DNA from: Flavobacteriales bacterium
GTDB taxonomy: Bacteria; Bacteroidota; Bacteroidia; Flavobacteriales_F; PHOS-HE28
Reading direction: 5' to 3'
Assembly: GCA_024640205.1 (NCBI GenBank)
Contig: JAHEFL010000030.1
Coordinates: 4,009-10,271, forward strand
Length of the DNA stretch: 6,263 nucleotides
The position numbers were made by a program, and so were the translations under genes. Each line of letters opens with the position of its first letter. The first letter of the stretch is position 1. The notes beneath the pieces are model-generated. The model searched no databases. It saw only the letters and a list, made by a program, of their open reading frames with translations, and had not been told where the DNA came from. Below are positions 1 to 6,182 of this stretch, piece after piece.

Positions 1-334
1 GCTTGCGGGCGAAAGCCGCCGTCTCCTCCATACTGATGCCTGCGATGGGTACCAGCGGGCATACGTCCGTGGCTCCGAATCGCGGATGCTCGCCGCTGTG
101 TTGGCGCATGTCGATGAGCTCCTGCGCCTTCTTCATCAACCGGTAGGCTGCTTCGATCACGGGCTCCGGTTCACCCACGAACGTGATCACCGTCCGGTTC
201 GTGGCCTTACCTGGGTCCACGTCGAGCAACCGCACGCCTTCCACGGTGGTCACCACCGAGGCGATGGCATCGATCTTGGCCCGGTCCCGGCCCTCACTGA
301 TGTTGGGAACACATTCGATCAGTCGCTGTTGCAT
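1..334 (-). CDS. ftcD: Glutamate formimidoyltransferase, N-terminal part (3' end outside window)
   Basis: This cytosolic enzyme transfers the formimino group of N-formimino-L-glutamate to tetrahydrofolate, a late step of histidine degradation. The ATG at 334 opens 111 codons that run off the window edge with no stop. The protein begins MQQRLIECVPNISEGRD; ECVPN-SEG is the hallmark start of the FTCD formiminotransferase N-terminal subdomain. TNRTVITFVG follows at residues 45-54, and GEHPRFGATDVCPLVPI at 81-97. The His in that last motif (H83) aligns with the catalytic His of mammalian FTCD (His82 there). The next gene upstream but one is hutI, whose product is this enzyme's substrate, which strongly supports the call. 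No Shine-Dalgarno sequence is seen, but a Bacteroidota-type -7 element lies about 20 nt upstream. Whether a cyclodeaminase domain is fused at the C-terminus cannot be seen, so the symbol ftcD covers only the transferase activity. Confidence 0.95.
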   Translation of the reverse strand, partial: MQQRLIECVPNISEGRDRAKIDAIASVVTTVEGVRLLDVDPGKATNRTVITFVGEPEPVIEAAYRLMKKAQELIDMRQHSGEHPRFGATDVCPLVPIAGISMEETAAFARK

Positions 335-353
335 GGCAGTTTCATTGGGGTCG

Positions 354-361
354 CAAAGCTA
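354..361 (-). promoter_or_regulatory. Candidate Bacteroidota-type promoter (-7 element) for the formimidoyltransferase gene
   Basis: On the minus strand this reads TAGCTTTG, an exact match to the Bacteroidota -7 consensus TAnnTTTG. It lies in the 81-bp gap after the CPBP protease stop and ends 19 nt before the ATG at 334, which would give a 5' leader of roughly 12-16 nt. No convincing TTG/TTTG -33 element sits at the expected distance; only a GTGTG is there, and the nearest TTG is too close. The formimidoyltransferase may therefore be transcribed separately from hutI, or an internal promoter may add to read-through. Confidence 0.4.
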
Positions 362-415
362 ACGGGACAAGCCGAGGTCACACGGCTCATAGCTGACCCT
401 TCACGGGCCCATGGA

Positions 416-1207
416 TCAAGGAATGAAAATGCTGACCGTGTTGTTGAGCATGTGCAGCAGGACGGCCACCCAGATGCTGCCGCTGCGGCTTCTGGCATAG
501 CCCAGCACCACGCCCATAGGCAGTATGAGCAACATGATGGTCCATTGGTACTGCAGGTGCATCAGTGCAAATACTCCAGCCGTAATGGCGATGGCTTTAT
601 GCTCATCCAGCATGTGCCGCAGCGATCCGTAGAACAGGCCACGCAACAGGAATTCCTCGAAGAGCGGGGCCACGATCCCCACGCCGAGAATAAGCTTCCA
701 TCGCTGGCTGGTGGTGGCGAGGACCTTCTCCATGAAGTCCGTGTCGAACGCAGTGGTGGACCGTCCGAGGATCTCGATGGCCAGGGCCAGCAGCAGGAAG
801 ATGCCCAGCCAGCGCAATGTGACGGTCAATTTGGCGCCCTGTAGGCCAAGGAACCCGGCCATGCGAGCACCCTTCCAACGGCGCACTGCCACGAGCAGGA
901 AAAGAAGGGCGGCGATGCCGCTCCACAGTGCGGCTGCGGAAACCACATCGCCATGTGTGACGAATCCTTCCATCAACGTGTGGAAAGAGGGATCCTTCAG
1001 AAGGCCGAAATGAAAGCCTCTTTCTGCCAATTCAGGAGTGTGGGCGATGACCTCCACCATGAAGACCCCGGTCTGGACCAGGAAGAAGACGAGCATGGTC
1101 AGCGCGAAGAGGGCCATGCCGCGTGCAAACTCCAGTCCGGGTGGAGGTACGAACGTGGGGCGGATGGCCTCAGGCGATGGCTGTTCCGGAGCGGATGACT
1201 TTTCCAT
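416..1207 (-). CDS. CPBP family intramembrane glutamic-type endopeptidase (CAAX protease/Abi family)
   Basis: This is a predicted polytopic membrane protein of 263 residues, a usual length for the CPBP (type II CAAX prenyl endopeptidase-like) family. All three family motifs are present in order: EEFLLRG with E184, E185 and R189; FALMH with F213 and H217; and HMLNN with H252 and N256. Hydrophobic segments lie near residues 30-55, 92-109, 127-147, 170-192, 203-220, 222-238 and 244-262. The first 28 residues are polar and proline-rich, probably cytosolic. The ATG at 1207 is preferred because the frame upstream encodes only antisense-like Pro/Arg/Ser-rich sequence. This start overlaps the end of hutI by 38 bp, so translation may be coupled. 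A later Met (residue 31, ATG at 1117) would remove the overlap and still leave all the membrane segments. The substrate is unknown. Bacterial members include proteins for bacteriocin self-immunity, prenyl-protein-like processing and regulated proteolysis, and nothing here selects among them. Confidence 0.9.
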   Translation of the reverse strand: MEKSSAPEQPSPEAIRPTFVPPPGLEFARGMALFALTMLVFFLVQTGVFMVEVIAHTPELAERGFHFGLLKDPSFHTLMEGFVTHGDVVSAAALWSGIAALLFLLVAVRRWKGARMAGFLGLQGAKLTVTLRWLGIFLLLALAIEILGRSTTAFDTDFMEKVLATTSQRWKLILGVGIVAPLFEEFLLRGLFYGSLRHMLDEHKAIAITAGVFALMHLQYQWTIMLLILPMGVVLGYARSRSGSIWVAVLLHMLNNTVSIFIP

Positions 1208-2438
1208 CGATGAGTACGGTATCCAGATGATCCTGCCCGAAGGCATAGGGCAGGTAGGCCAGGGACGGCACTTCCTTGGTGATGAGGAGGCTGGCACGTT
1301 TGCCCACCGTGAGGCTGCCCAACTCCTGTTCCACGGTCATGGCCGCTGCTGCGTTCAAGGTCATGGCTTGGATCGCTTCTTCGGGTAGCATGCGCAGTTG
1401 GATGCAGGCCAAGGACAGGACGAAATTCATGTTGCCGCTCGGGGTGCTCCCCGGATTGTGGTCCGTGGCAAGCGCCAGGGGTAGGTCCTTGTCCATCAGT
1501 TCACGTGCGGGTCCATAAGGGATGCGCAGAAAGAAGGAACAAGAAGGGAGGAGCGTGGGGATCGTTCCCGAACCGACGAGCGCATCGATGTCCGCAGGTT
1601 CCATCACCTCCAAGTGGTCCACGCTCAGTGCCCCGTGTTCCACAGCGGCTTGCACACCCCCGATGCTGGTGAACTGGTTCACGTGCACCTTGCCGCGCAG
1701 ACCGTGTTCCGCACCGGAGGCAAGAACCTGCTCCATTTCCGATACGGTGAAATAGTTGGTCTCACAGAAGACATCCACGAATTCCGCCAGGCCTTCCCTG
1801 GCCACCTGCGGAATAAGTTCCTCGCAGATCAACCGGAGGTAGGCGGCACGGTCCTCCTTGAATTCGGCCGGCAAGGCATGGGCTGCAAGGAGCGTGGTGC
1901 GGATCTGCAGGGGCATTTCTTTCTTCAAGCGCGCCGCCACACGCAACATCTTCAGTTCGCTACCCAGGGTGAGGCCATAGCCGCTCTTGATCTCCACGGC
2001 AACGGTGCCCTGCTGCATCATCCCTTCCAACCGGGCCTTGGCCTGCTCGAAGAGGTCATCCTCACTCATGCTGCGGAGCATGCCTGCACTATTCAGGATG
2101 CCACCGCCGCGCGCTGCGATCTCCTGGTAGCTGAGGCCCTTGATGCGGTCCACGAATTCGCCATCGCGAGGCGCCGCGAAAATGCTGTGAGTGTGCGGGT
2201 CGCACCACCCTGGCAATACGTAACGGCCCGTGGCATCGATCACCGTGAGGTCGGTCCAGTCCGCGATCCCTGGAAAGTTGCTCATGCTGCCGAGCCCTGT
2301 GATGCGGCCGTTCTCCGTGGTCAACCATCCATCGGCGATCTGTGGCAGGTTGGCCATGCTTCGGCCGGGCACGCGGCCTTGTCCGGCGGGGTGGGTGCCT
2401 ACCAGGGCTTTGGCGTTCTTGATCAGCAACCGCGACAT
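1170..2438 (-). CDS. hutI: Imidazolonepropionase (histidine degradation)
   Basis: HutI hydrolyses 4-imidazolone-5-propanoate to N-formimino-L-glutamate, the third step of histidine catabolism, in the cytosol. The 422-residue protein is a metal-dependent amidohydrolase of normal family length. The metal ligands are visible: DPHTH (H82, H84), KVHVNQF (H252) and ATDHNPG (D326). Other family signatures are AARGGGI (108-114), VEIKSGYGL (148-156), AAHALP (185-190) and SVDHLE (272-277). C-terminal NAAAAM and LTVGKRASLLI are typical of amidohydrolases. The ATG at 2438 gives the family-type start MSRLLIKNAKALVG. The frame is open 30 codons further upstream, but that extension is not family-like. No Shine-Dalgarno sequence is seen. 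The gene begins 103 bp after the DUF2867 gene stop, so it may have its own promoter. It overlaps the CPBP gene by 38 bp, and the formimidoyltransferase that uses its product lies just beyond. Confidence 0.97.
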   Translation of the reverse strand: MSRLLIKNAKALVGTHPAGQGRVPGRSMANLPQIADGWLTTENGRITGLGSMSNFPGIADWTDLTVIDATGRYVLPGWCDPHTHSIFAAPRDGEFVDRIKGLSYQEIAARGGGILNSAGMLRSMSEDDLFEQAKARLEGMMQQGTVAVEIKSGYGLTLGSELKMLRVAARLKKEMPLQIRTTLLAAHALPAEFKEDRAAYLRLICEELIPQVAREGLAEFVDVFCETNYFTVSEMEQVLASGAEHGLRGKVHVNQFTSIGGVQAAVEHGALSVDHLEVMEPADIDALVGSGTIPTLLPSCSFFLRIPYGPARELMDKDLPLALATDHNPGSTPSGNMNFVLSLACIQLRMLPEEAIQAMTLNAAAAMTVEQELGSLTVGKRASLLITKEVPSLAYLPYAFGQDHLDTVLIDGKVIRSGTAIA

Positions 2439-2541
2439 GGGTGCAAAGAAAGGTCCGGCGAGGAGAATATGGAGAGCGATGATGACGACCATGCTGCGCA
2501 TGTGGTCAGTGAGCGCTCGAACGGCCACGGATCGCTTCGCG
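2439..2541. other. Gap between the DUF2867 gene and hutI; no clear promoter
   Basis: This 103-bp spacer is the natural place for a hutI promoter or operator. The nearest approach to a Bacteroidota -7 element on the minus strand is TTTCTTTG (2444-2451), one mismatch from TAnnTTTG. It lies just before the ATG with no -33 TTG at a fitting distance. An interrupted inverted repeat spans 2487-2507: CATGC pairs with GCATG across a TGC loop, and GAC pairs with GTC outside a 2-nt bulge. No T tract follows on the minus strand, so it does not look like a terminator. It could be a chance hairpin or part of an operator. Confidence 0.3.
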
Positions 2542-3987
2542 CTAATCCCGGATCGGGTCCGTGACTTCGACGGTTCCCGCCAAGGCGTTCAGCATACCGT
2601 TAAAGACCAGGCCGTGGAAGGGGAGCACCGCGAACCAGTAGAGCCGGCCGAGTATTCCTTTGGGCCTGAACGTCGCGGTCTGGATCAGTCGATCGCCTTT
2701 GAGGTTGAACTCAAGCCACGCTTCACCCGGCAGTTTCATTTCAGCAAAGAGCAACAGGCGCCCTTCCTTTTTATTCGCGTACAACACACGCCAGAAATCC
2801 AGCGCATCGCCGGCTATGAGATCATCCCTGTGCGTCCTTCCCCTGCGAAGGCCAACTCCGCCGAACAGTTTATCCAGATAGCCGCGCATGCGCCACATCC
2901 AGTTCCCGTAATACCAGCCTCGATCGCCACCGATGCTCCAAATACGCTCAAGGGTTCCCGCCGGGTCGGTAGTGTTGCACTCCCGCTCATCCACGAAGCA
3001 GCCGTGCCTGGGAACATGAAGGAATTCGCCGAGGGTCCGGTCGAACCGGCTGCTCACCAGTGAGTCTTTCCAACTCGATACCACCTCGTTGGTCTCGATC
3101 TTTTGCAAGGTGCGTTCGAGCATTTGATCGTAGGACGATGGCTCGATCCCCAGGATACGGGCCAGTTCATCGTTCCGGCAGATCACCTCCACGTGCATGC
3201 TTGCCACCAACGAGGATGCTAACGTGTACGAGGTCGAAGTGACGAAGTACAACCAATACGAGGACAGCCGGGGCGTCATGACCGGTACGATGAGGATCCG
3301 TCGCTTCAGGCCACGCGCCTTGGCATAACCTAGCAGCATCTCCTTATAGGACAGTATGTCCGTACCCCCGATGTCGAAGTTCCTGTCGAAGGTCCGCTCG
3401 TCGTACAAGGAGCGTGTGAGGAACGCGATCACATCACGGATCCCGACGGGTTGACACTTGGTGTGCAACCATTTCGGAGCGATCATGACAGGCAGCTTCT
3501 CGACCAGGTCGCGGATGATCTCGAAGGATGCACTTCCTGATCCGATAATGATGCCGGCCCGCAAGGTGGTATGATGGTACTTGCCCAGGGCGAGTTCCTG
3601 CTCCACGGCCCGGCGTGATGCGAGGTGCTCGGACAGGTCCTCTTCATTGATGATGCCACTGAGGTAGATCACATGCCTGCAGCCCGTCCCATCCATGCAC
3701 CGTCTGAAGTTGCGCGCGGCGCGGAGTTCCATTTCGCGGTACTCCGCAGTGCCGGACATGGAGTGCATGAGGTAGTACGCAGCATCCACCTCGGCAGGCA
3801 GGTTCCGGAGCGTATCCTCGATCAGGAAATCCACCTCTACGACCTCCAGGTGCTGCAGCAAGGAGACAGGCGGAGCAAAACGTTCCTTGTCCCTCACGCA
3901 GCAGATCACGTGATGCCCTTCCGCTATGAGCGATGGGAGCAGGCGTTGTCCGACGTAACCGTTCGCTCCGGTAAGGAGGACCCTCAT
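2542..3987 (-). CDS. Atypical SDR-family protein with C-terminal DUF2867 domain
   Basis: This is a 481-residue two-part protein. The N-terminal half is an NAD(P)-binding Rossmann domain of the atypical (NmrA/epimerase-like) SDR type, with TGANGYVG at residues 6-13, VRDKER at 31-36, YYLMHSM at 71-77 and VIYLSGI at 106-112. The canonical YxxxK position is taken by HLASRRAVE (121-129), as is usual in this subfamily. A middle section includes VPVMTPRLSSYW (234-245). The C-terminal part, from about 330, matches the DUF2867 type: GGDRGWYYGNWMW, GVGLRRGR, GDALDFWRV, MKLPGEAWLEF and RPKGILGRLYW. DUF2867 has no established reaction, so the substrate is unknown. The start at 3987 forms an ATGA overlap with the stop of the upstream SDR gene, implying translational coupling and probably a shared pathway. 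No Shine-Dalgarno sequence at useful spacing is seen. Confidence 0.92.
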   Translation of the reverse strand: MRVLLTGANGYVGQRLLPSLIAEGHHVICCVRDKERFAPPVSLLQHLEVVEVDFLIEDTLRNLPAEVDAAYYLMHSMSGTAEYREMELRAARNFRRCMDGTGCRHVIYLSGIINEEDLSEHLASRRAVEQELALGKYHHTTLRAGIIIGSGSASFEIIRDLVEKLPVMIAPKWLHTKCQPVGIRDVIAFLTRSLYDERTFDRNFDIGGTDILSYKEMLLGYAKARGLKRRILIVPVMTPRLSSYWLYFVTSTSYTLASSLVASMHVEVICRNDELARILGIEPSSYDQMLERTLQKIETNEVVSSWKDSLVSSRFDRTLGEFLHVPRHGCFVDERECNTTDPAGTLERIWSIGGDRGWYYGNWMWRMRGYLDKLFGGVGLRRGRTHRDDLIAGDALDFWRVLYANKKEGRLLLFAEMKLPGEAWLEFNLKGDRLIQTATFRPKGILGRLYWFAVLPFHGLVFNGMLNALAGTVEVTDPIRD

Positions 3988-4673
3988 CCCCTGATGCTTG
4001 ACATACCGCCGTCCACGTGAATGATCTGTCCCGTGATCCAGGATGCCTTATCGGATAGCAGGAATGCGGCCATTTCCGCAATGTCGCTCGTCGATCCGAT
4101 GCGTTTCAAGGGATGCCTGGCCGCGTTGGCATCACGTTTCTGATCGGTGCTGAGCAAGGGTGCTGCAAGGGGCGTATCCGTCAACGACGGTGCGATCGCG
4201 TTCACACGCATCTTCGGTGCGAATTCCGCGGCGAGGGAGCGTGTAAGCCCTTCCAGGGCGCCCTTGGAAATGGCCACCTGGGCGTGGTAGTTGAACCCGT
4301 TCTCCACTGCAACGGTGCTGAAGAACACGACGGATGCCTGGTCCGAGGCCTTCAGACGAGGCAGCACCTGCTGCAGGAGCCGCACCCCTCCGATCACTTG
4401 CAACTCCAGGTCCTTGCGCAGTTCATCCGGCGTCATCCGGGCAAAGGGCTTCAGGTCGATCCGACCGGGACAGTAGACGAACCCGTCCAGAACATCGGGG
4501 ATCCGGTCCAGATCGAGCGTTCCTTCCAGCACATCGAGTTGCTGCGCCTCACCTACGGCCTGGGCCGCATTCGACCTGAACGTGGAGAATACCCGGTCGC
4601 CTCGTTCAAGCAGCATCGTGCCAAGCGCGTTGCCGATACCGCTGGAGGACCCGATGATCAGATGGTTCTTCAT
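3984..4673 (-). CDS. SDR-family oxidoreductase-like protein lacking the catalytic Tyr
   Basis: This 229-residue protein has the single-domain short-chain dehydrogenase/reductase fold. The glycine-rich nucleotide motif GSSSGIG is at residues 8-14. The C-terminal half, with RVNAIAPSLTDTPL (156-169) and ITGQIIHVDGG (213-223), is plainly classical SDR. The active site is not. In STVAVENGFNYHAQVAISK (119-137) the Lys is K137 and the Ser S119, but the Tyr four residues before the Lys is Val (V133). The usual Asn of the tetrad aligns with Q92, and the NNAG motif reads YCPG (67-70). I recall SDR relatives with a similar His-x-x-Val-Ala pattern, so this may be a subfamily trait and not a local mutation. 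The protein may bind NAD(P) but act differently from normal SDRs. The ATG at 4673 fits the family start. The stop overlaps the start of the DUF2867-SDR gene by 4 bp. Confidence 0.9.
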   Translation of the reverse strand: MKNHLIIGSSSGIGNALGTMLLERGDRVFSTFRSNAAQAVGEAQQLDVLEGTLDLDRIPDVLDGFVYCPGRIDLKPFARMTPDELRKDLELQVIGGVRLLQQVLPRLKASDQASVVFFSTVAVENGFNYHAQVAISKGALEGLTRSLAAEFAPKMRVNAIAPSLTDTPLAAPLLSTDQKRDANAARHPLKRIGSTSDIAEMAAFLLSDKASWITGQIIHVDGGMSSIRG

Positions 4674-5022
4674 GATTGTGCTAAGAGAACAATGAATGCA
4701 ATGAACGGTTCAGATATCCGGAACCCTTCGGACTGGAACCACTCTCCGTTTTTCAGTGCGGATAGGGCAATGCGGAACGCACGCGAAGCAAATGACCATC
4801 GAAGCCTGACATACCCGCTCACCACTGCACGGCTTAAGGGCATTGGTGTTCTTTTTGACCAGGCGCGATAGGAGAGCAATGGAAAGGCGGGTCGTTCGAA
4901 TGCGATCATGGAGAGGGGCGATCATGCTTCCGCTATTCGGAACGGGTAACGGCTTACGTTGAAAAAGATCAGCACCCGCGAACAAGACGGGATCGGATGG
5001 GACCATTCGATCTTGTCGATCA
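4674..5022. other. 349-bp intergenic region, no supportable gene
   Basis: This stretch separates the exported-protein gene from the SDR pair and should hold the SDR promoter. I find no TAnnTTTG on the minus strand; the closest is GTCATTTG near 4787-4794, with no suitable -33 element. Small frames exist on both strands: a 79-codon minus frame meeting the SDR start by an ATGA overlap, and a plus frame from about 4692 to 4871. Their composition is poor and neither resembles a known protein. Two structures stand out. A terminator-like hairpin with a T tract on the plus strand lies at 4820-4856. A short perfect inverted repeat, TTCCG and CGGAA around a 5-nt loop, lies at 4928-4942. GGTTC/GAACC complementary words also recur at 4707-4740. 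No clear terminator follows the exported-protein gene. Confidence 0.5.
4820..4856 (+). terminator. Rho-independent-type terminator on the plus strand, no matching gene
   Basis: CACCACTGC (4820-4828) pairs with GCATTGGTG (4840-4848) in a 9-position stem with one C-T mismatch and an 11-nt loop. TTCTTTTT (4849-4856) follows directly. This is the usual layout of an intrinsic terminator reading left to right. On the minus strand no T tract follows the stem, so it would not end the minus-strand genes around it. No plus-strand gene is recognised upstream, so it could end a small or antisense transcript, be a remnant, or be chance. Confidence 0.45.
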
Positions 5023-5748
5023 CTAGCACGAGCAGAACGAGACGATCACCACCCGCGCGCCTTTCAGCTTCTCCAAGATCCGGTCAATGTCCTCGTCCCG
5101 TTGTTGCTCCAATTGTTCCAATGCCTGCTCGGCTTCCCGGTGCTCAGGTCCATCCGCCCATTGCATGATCTCCTGCAGTTCATTCATCTGGACCTGGTAC
5201 CGATCGTCATCGACCTTCATCTCCTCCAACACAGCGTCGGTGCGCTCATCACGGGCATGGACGAAAACCTGGTGGCTGCATGAATATCCGTTCACCGCAA
5301 CGTTCTGCACGGGTGCTTCCTTCATCCATGCCGTATCTCCGATCGTATGGTCACTGCTTATCCCTTCCAAATACCAGAAGTCTATCATCTCCAGGATCTC
5401 GATCGACCGGATGTCCGCGAGCGGGATCGAATCCTTGTCAAGCAGGCCATGGACCTCGCCCCATTCGCTTCCCTCGTTCATGGTGTAGCGGTACGTGATC
5501 CGGTGCCGGAAGAAGACCAACGTATCGTTCTCCAGGTTATCGAGCATGTCGAAGCGGGAAAGAACATAACCCTGGTCCTGGATCGAGTCCTGATCGAAAT
5601 GGGCGCTTGCCACATACACGTGACCAATGAACTTCGACTGGTCCATCCCTTCCAACGCGAACTGAATGAACCAACCGTTGTATTCCGCAGCCGCCGAACC
5701 GGAACACGCCATACCAAGAAGTAGCGTGAGAATTTTCGTCGGGCCCAT
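5023..5748 (-). CDS. Predicted exported protein of unknown function with coiled-coil C-terminus
   Basis: I do not recognise the family. The 241-residue product starts MGPTKILTLLLGMACSGSAA, a short basic end followed by a hydrophobic core. That indicates a signal peptide, with likely cleavage after AAA (residues 19-21) before EYNGW. Cys15 lies in GMAC, a poor lipobox, so a lipoprotein is possible but less likely. The mature part up to about 165 is mixed, aromatic and acidic, with probable beta strands such as GHVYVASAHF and VFFRHRITYRYTM. Residues 168-230 are strongly charged and helical, with Glu/Gln/Leu-rich repeats that look like a coiled coil. The protein ends VVIVSFCSC. Mature cysteines are C157, C239 and C241. 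The ATG at 5748 is supported by GAGGA 8 nt upstream, by the signal peptide, and by its position 1 nt after the VOC stop. The frame extends further upstream, but only as a shadow of the VOC gene. Confidence 0.78.
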   Translation of the reverse strand: MGPTKILTLLLGMACSGSAAAEYNGWFIQFALEGMDQSKFIGHVYVASAHFDQDSIQDQGYVLSRFDMLDNLENDTLVFFRHRITYRYTMNEGSEWGEVHGLLDKDSIPLADIRSIEILEMIDFWYLEGISSDHTIGDTAWMKEAPVQNVAVNGYSCSHQVFVHARDERTDAVLEEMKVDDDRYQVQMNELQEIMQWADGPEHREAEQALEQLEQQRDEDIDRILEKLKGARVVIVSFCSC

Positions 5749-5749
5749 C

Positions 5750-6175
5750 TTAGCGTTCCTCGTGCATGATCTCGTACTTGATCCCGTCCGGGTCCTTGAA
5801 GAAGAGCGCGTAATAGCGTTCCCCATGCTGGGGATAGTATCGCGGTGGTTCCACGATCAGGGCACCGGCCGCCTTCACCTTTGGATAGAGCGCATCGATC
5901 GCTAACGGAGAATCGGCCCTGAAGGCCAGATGGTGAAGGGCCCCAGGTCTTCTGCGGTGGACGTTCTCCGTTCGGAGACCTTCCCTCGGTGAGTTGATCC
6001 CGATGGTCAGTCGCGGATGCACATATTCCACCACATCGAATTCATGCGCCGCCACGCGCCCCTTGTTCTTCTTGCCGAGGTCGAATCCGAGAACAGGCAT
6101 CAGCTTATCGTAGAACGCTTCCGCGGCCTCCATATCCTGCACGGTGATCTGGATGTGGTCGATGATCGGTTCCAT
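5750..6175 (-). CDS. VOC family (glyoxalase/bleomycin-resistance-like) protein
   Basis: This is a small cytosolic metalloenzyme-like protein of the vicinal oxygen chelate fold, 141 residues, the normal size for a two-module VOC monomer. The first module opens with DHIQITVQDMEAAEAFYDKL (residues 6-25), with H7 as the likely first metal ligand. The second carries PGALHHLAFRA (77-87), with H82 in the ligand position. The end reads FFKDPDGIKYEIMH (125-138), with E135 as the last ligand. The candidate fourth ligand, on the strand after HEFDVVEY, cannot be fixed by eye. The substrate cannot be assigned: relatives include lactoylglutathione lyases, ring-cleavage dioxygenases and thiol transferases. 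The ATG at 6175 is 7 nt after the upstream stop, with a weak GAGAAG just before it. The gene is followed after 1 nt by the exported-protein gene, so all three probably share an mRNA. Confidence 0.93.
   Translation of the reverse strand: MEPIIDHIQITVQDMEAAEAFYDKLMPVLGFDLGKKNKGRVAAHEFDVVEYVHPRLTIGINSPREGLRTENVHRRRPGALHHLAFRADSPLAIDALYPKVKAAGALIVEPPRYYPQHGERYYALFFKDPDGIKYEIMHEER
5757..5761 (-). promoter_or_regulatory. Shine-Dalgarno sequence for the exported-protein gene
   Basis: GAGGA on the minus strand lies 8 nt before the ATG at 5748. It is embedded in the last Glu-Glu codons of the VOC gene. It is the clearest ribosome binding site in the window and fixes the downstream start, since most other genes here lack one. 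Confidence 0.55.
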
Positions 6176-6182
6176 ACGCTTC

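Noticed and set aside
86..844. Plus-strand open frame of 252 codons
   Set aside because: It runs antisense to the formimidoyltransferase and the CPBP protease, both firmly identified. It is rich in His, Gln and Gly in the way typical of GC-rich shadow frames, with no family resemblance.
2444..2451. TTTCTTTG as a promoter -7 element for hutI
   Set aside because: It has one mismatch to TAnnTTTG, lies almost on the start codon, and has no -33 TTG at a plausible distance.
2439..2528. N-terminal extension of HutI (a further 30 codons)
   Set aside because: The extension is hydrophobic and could mimic a signal peptide, but HutI is cytosolic and the family-type start MSRLLIKNAK begins at 2438.
1614..3063. 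Long plus-strand frames (316 and 277 codons) across hutI and the DUF2867 gene
   Set aside because: They are antisense to genes with clear catalytic motifs. Their translations lack domain motifs and have shadow-like composition.
4113..4871. Plus-strand frame of 252 codons covering the SDR gene and part of the intergenic region
   Set aside because: Most of it is antisense to the SDR gene. The non-overlapping end (from about 4692) is unremarkable and runs through the terminator-like hairpin.
4670..4909. Minus-strand 79-codon frame meeting the SDR start with an ATGA overlap
   Set aside because: The overlap is suggestive, but the translation is Ser/Arg/Phe-rich with no recognisable pattern and no ribosome binding site. 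It is more likely leader or promoter DNA.
4928..4942. 5-bp inverted repeat (TTCCG/CGGAA) as a terminator for the exported-protein gene
   Set aside because: The stem is short and no T tract follows on either strand, so it does not meet the usual terminator pattern.
4710..5006. Minus-strand 98-codon frame in the intergenic region
   Set aside because: It has random-looking composition, overlaps the other small frame, and has no start signal or similarity to a known family.
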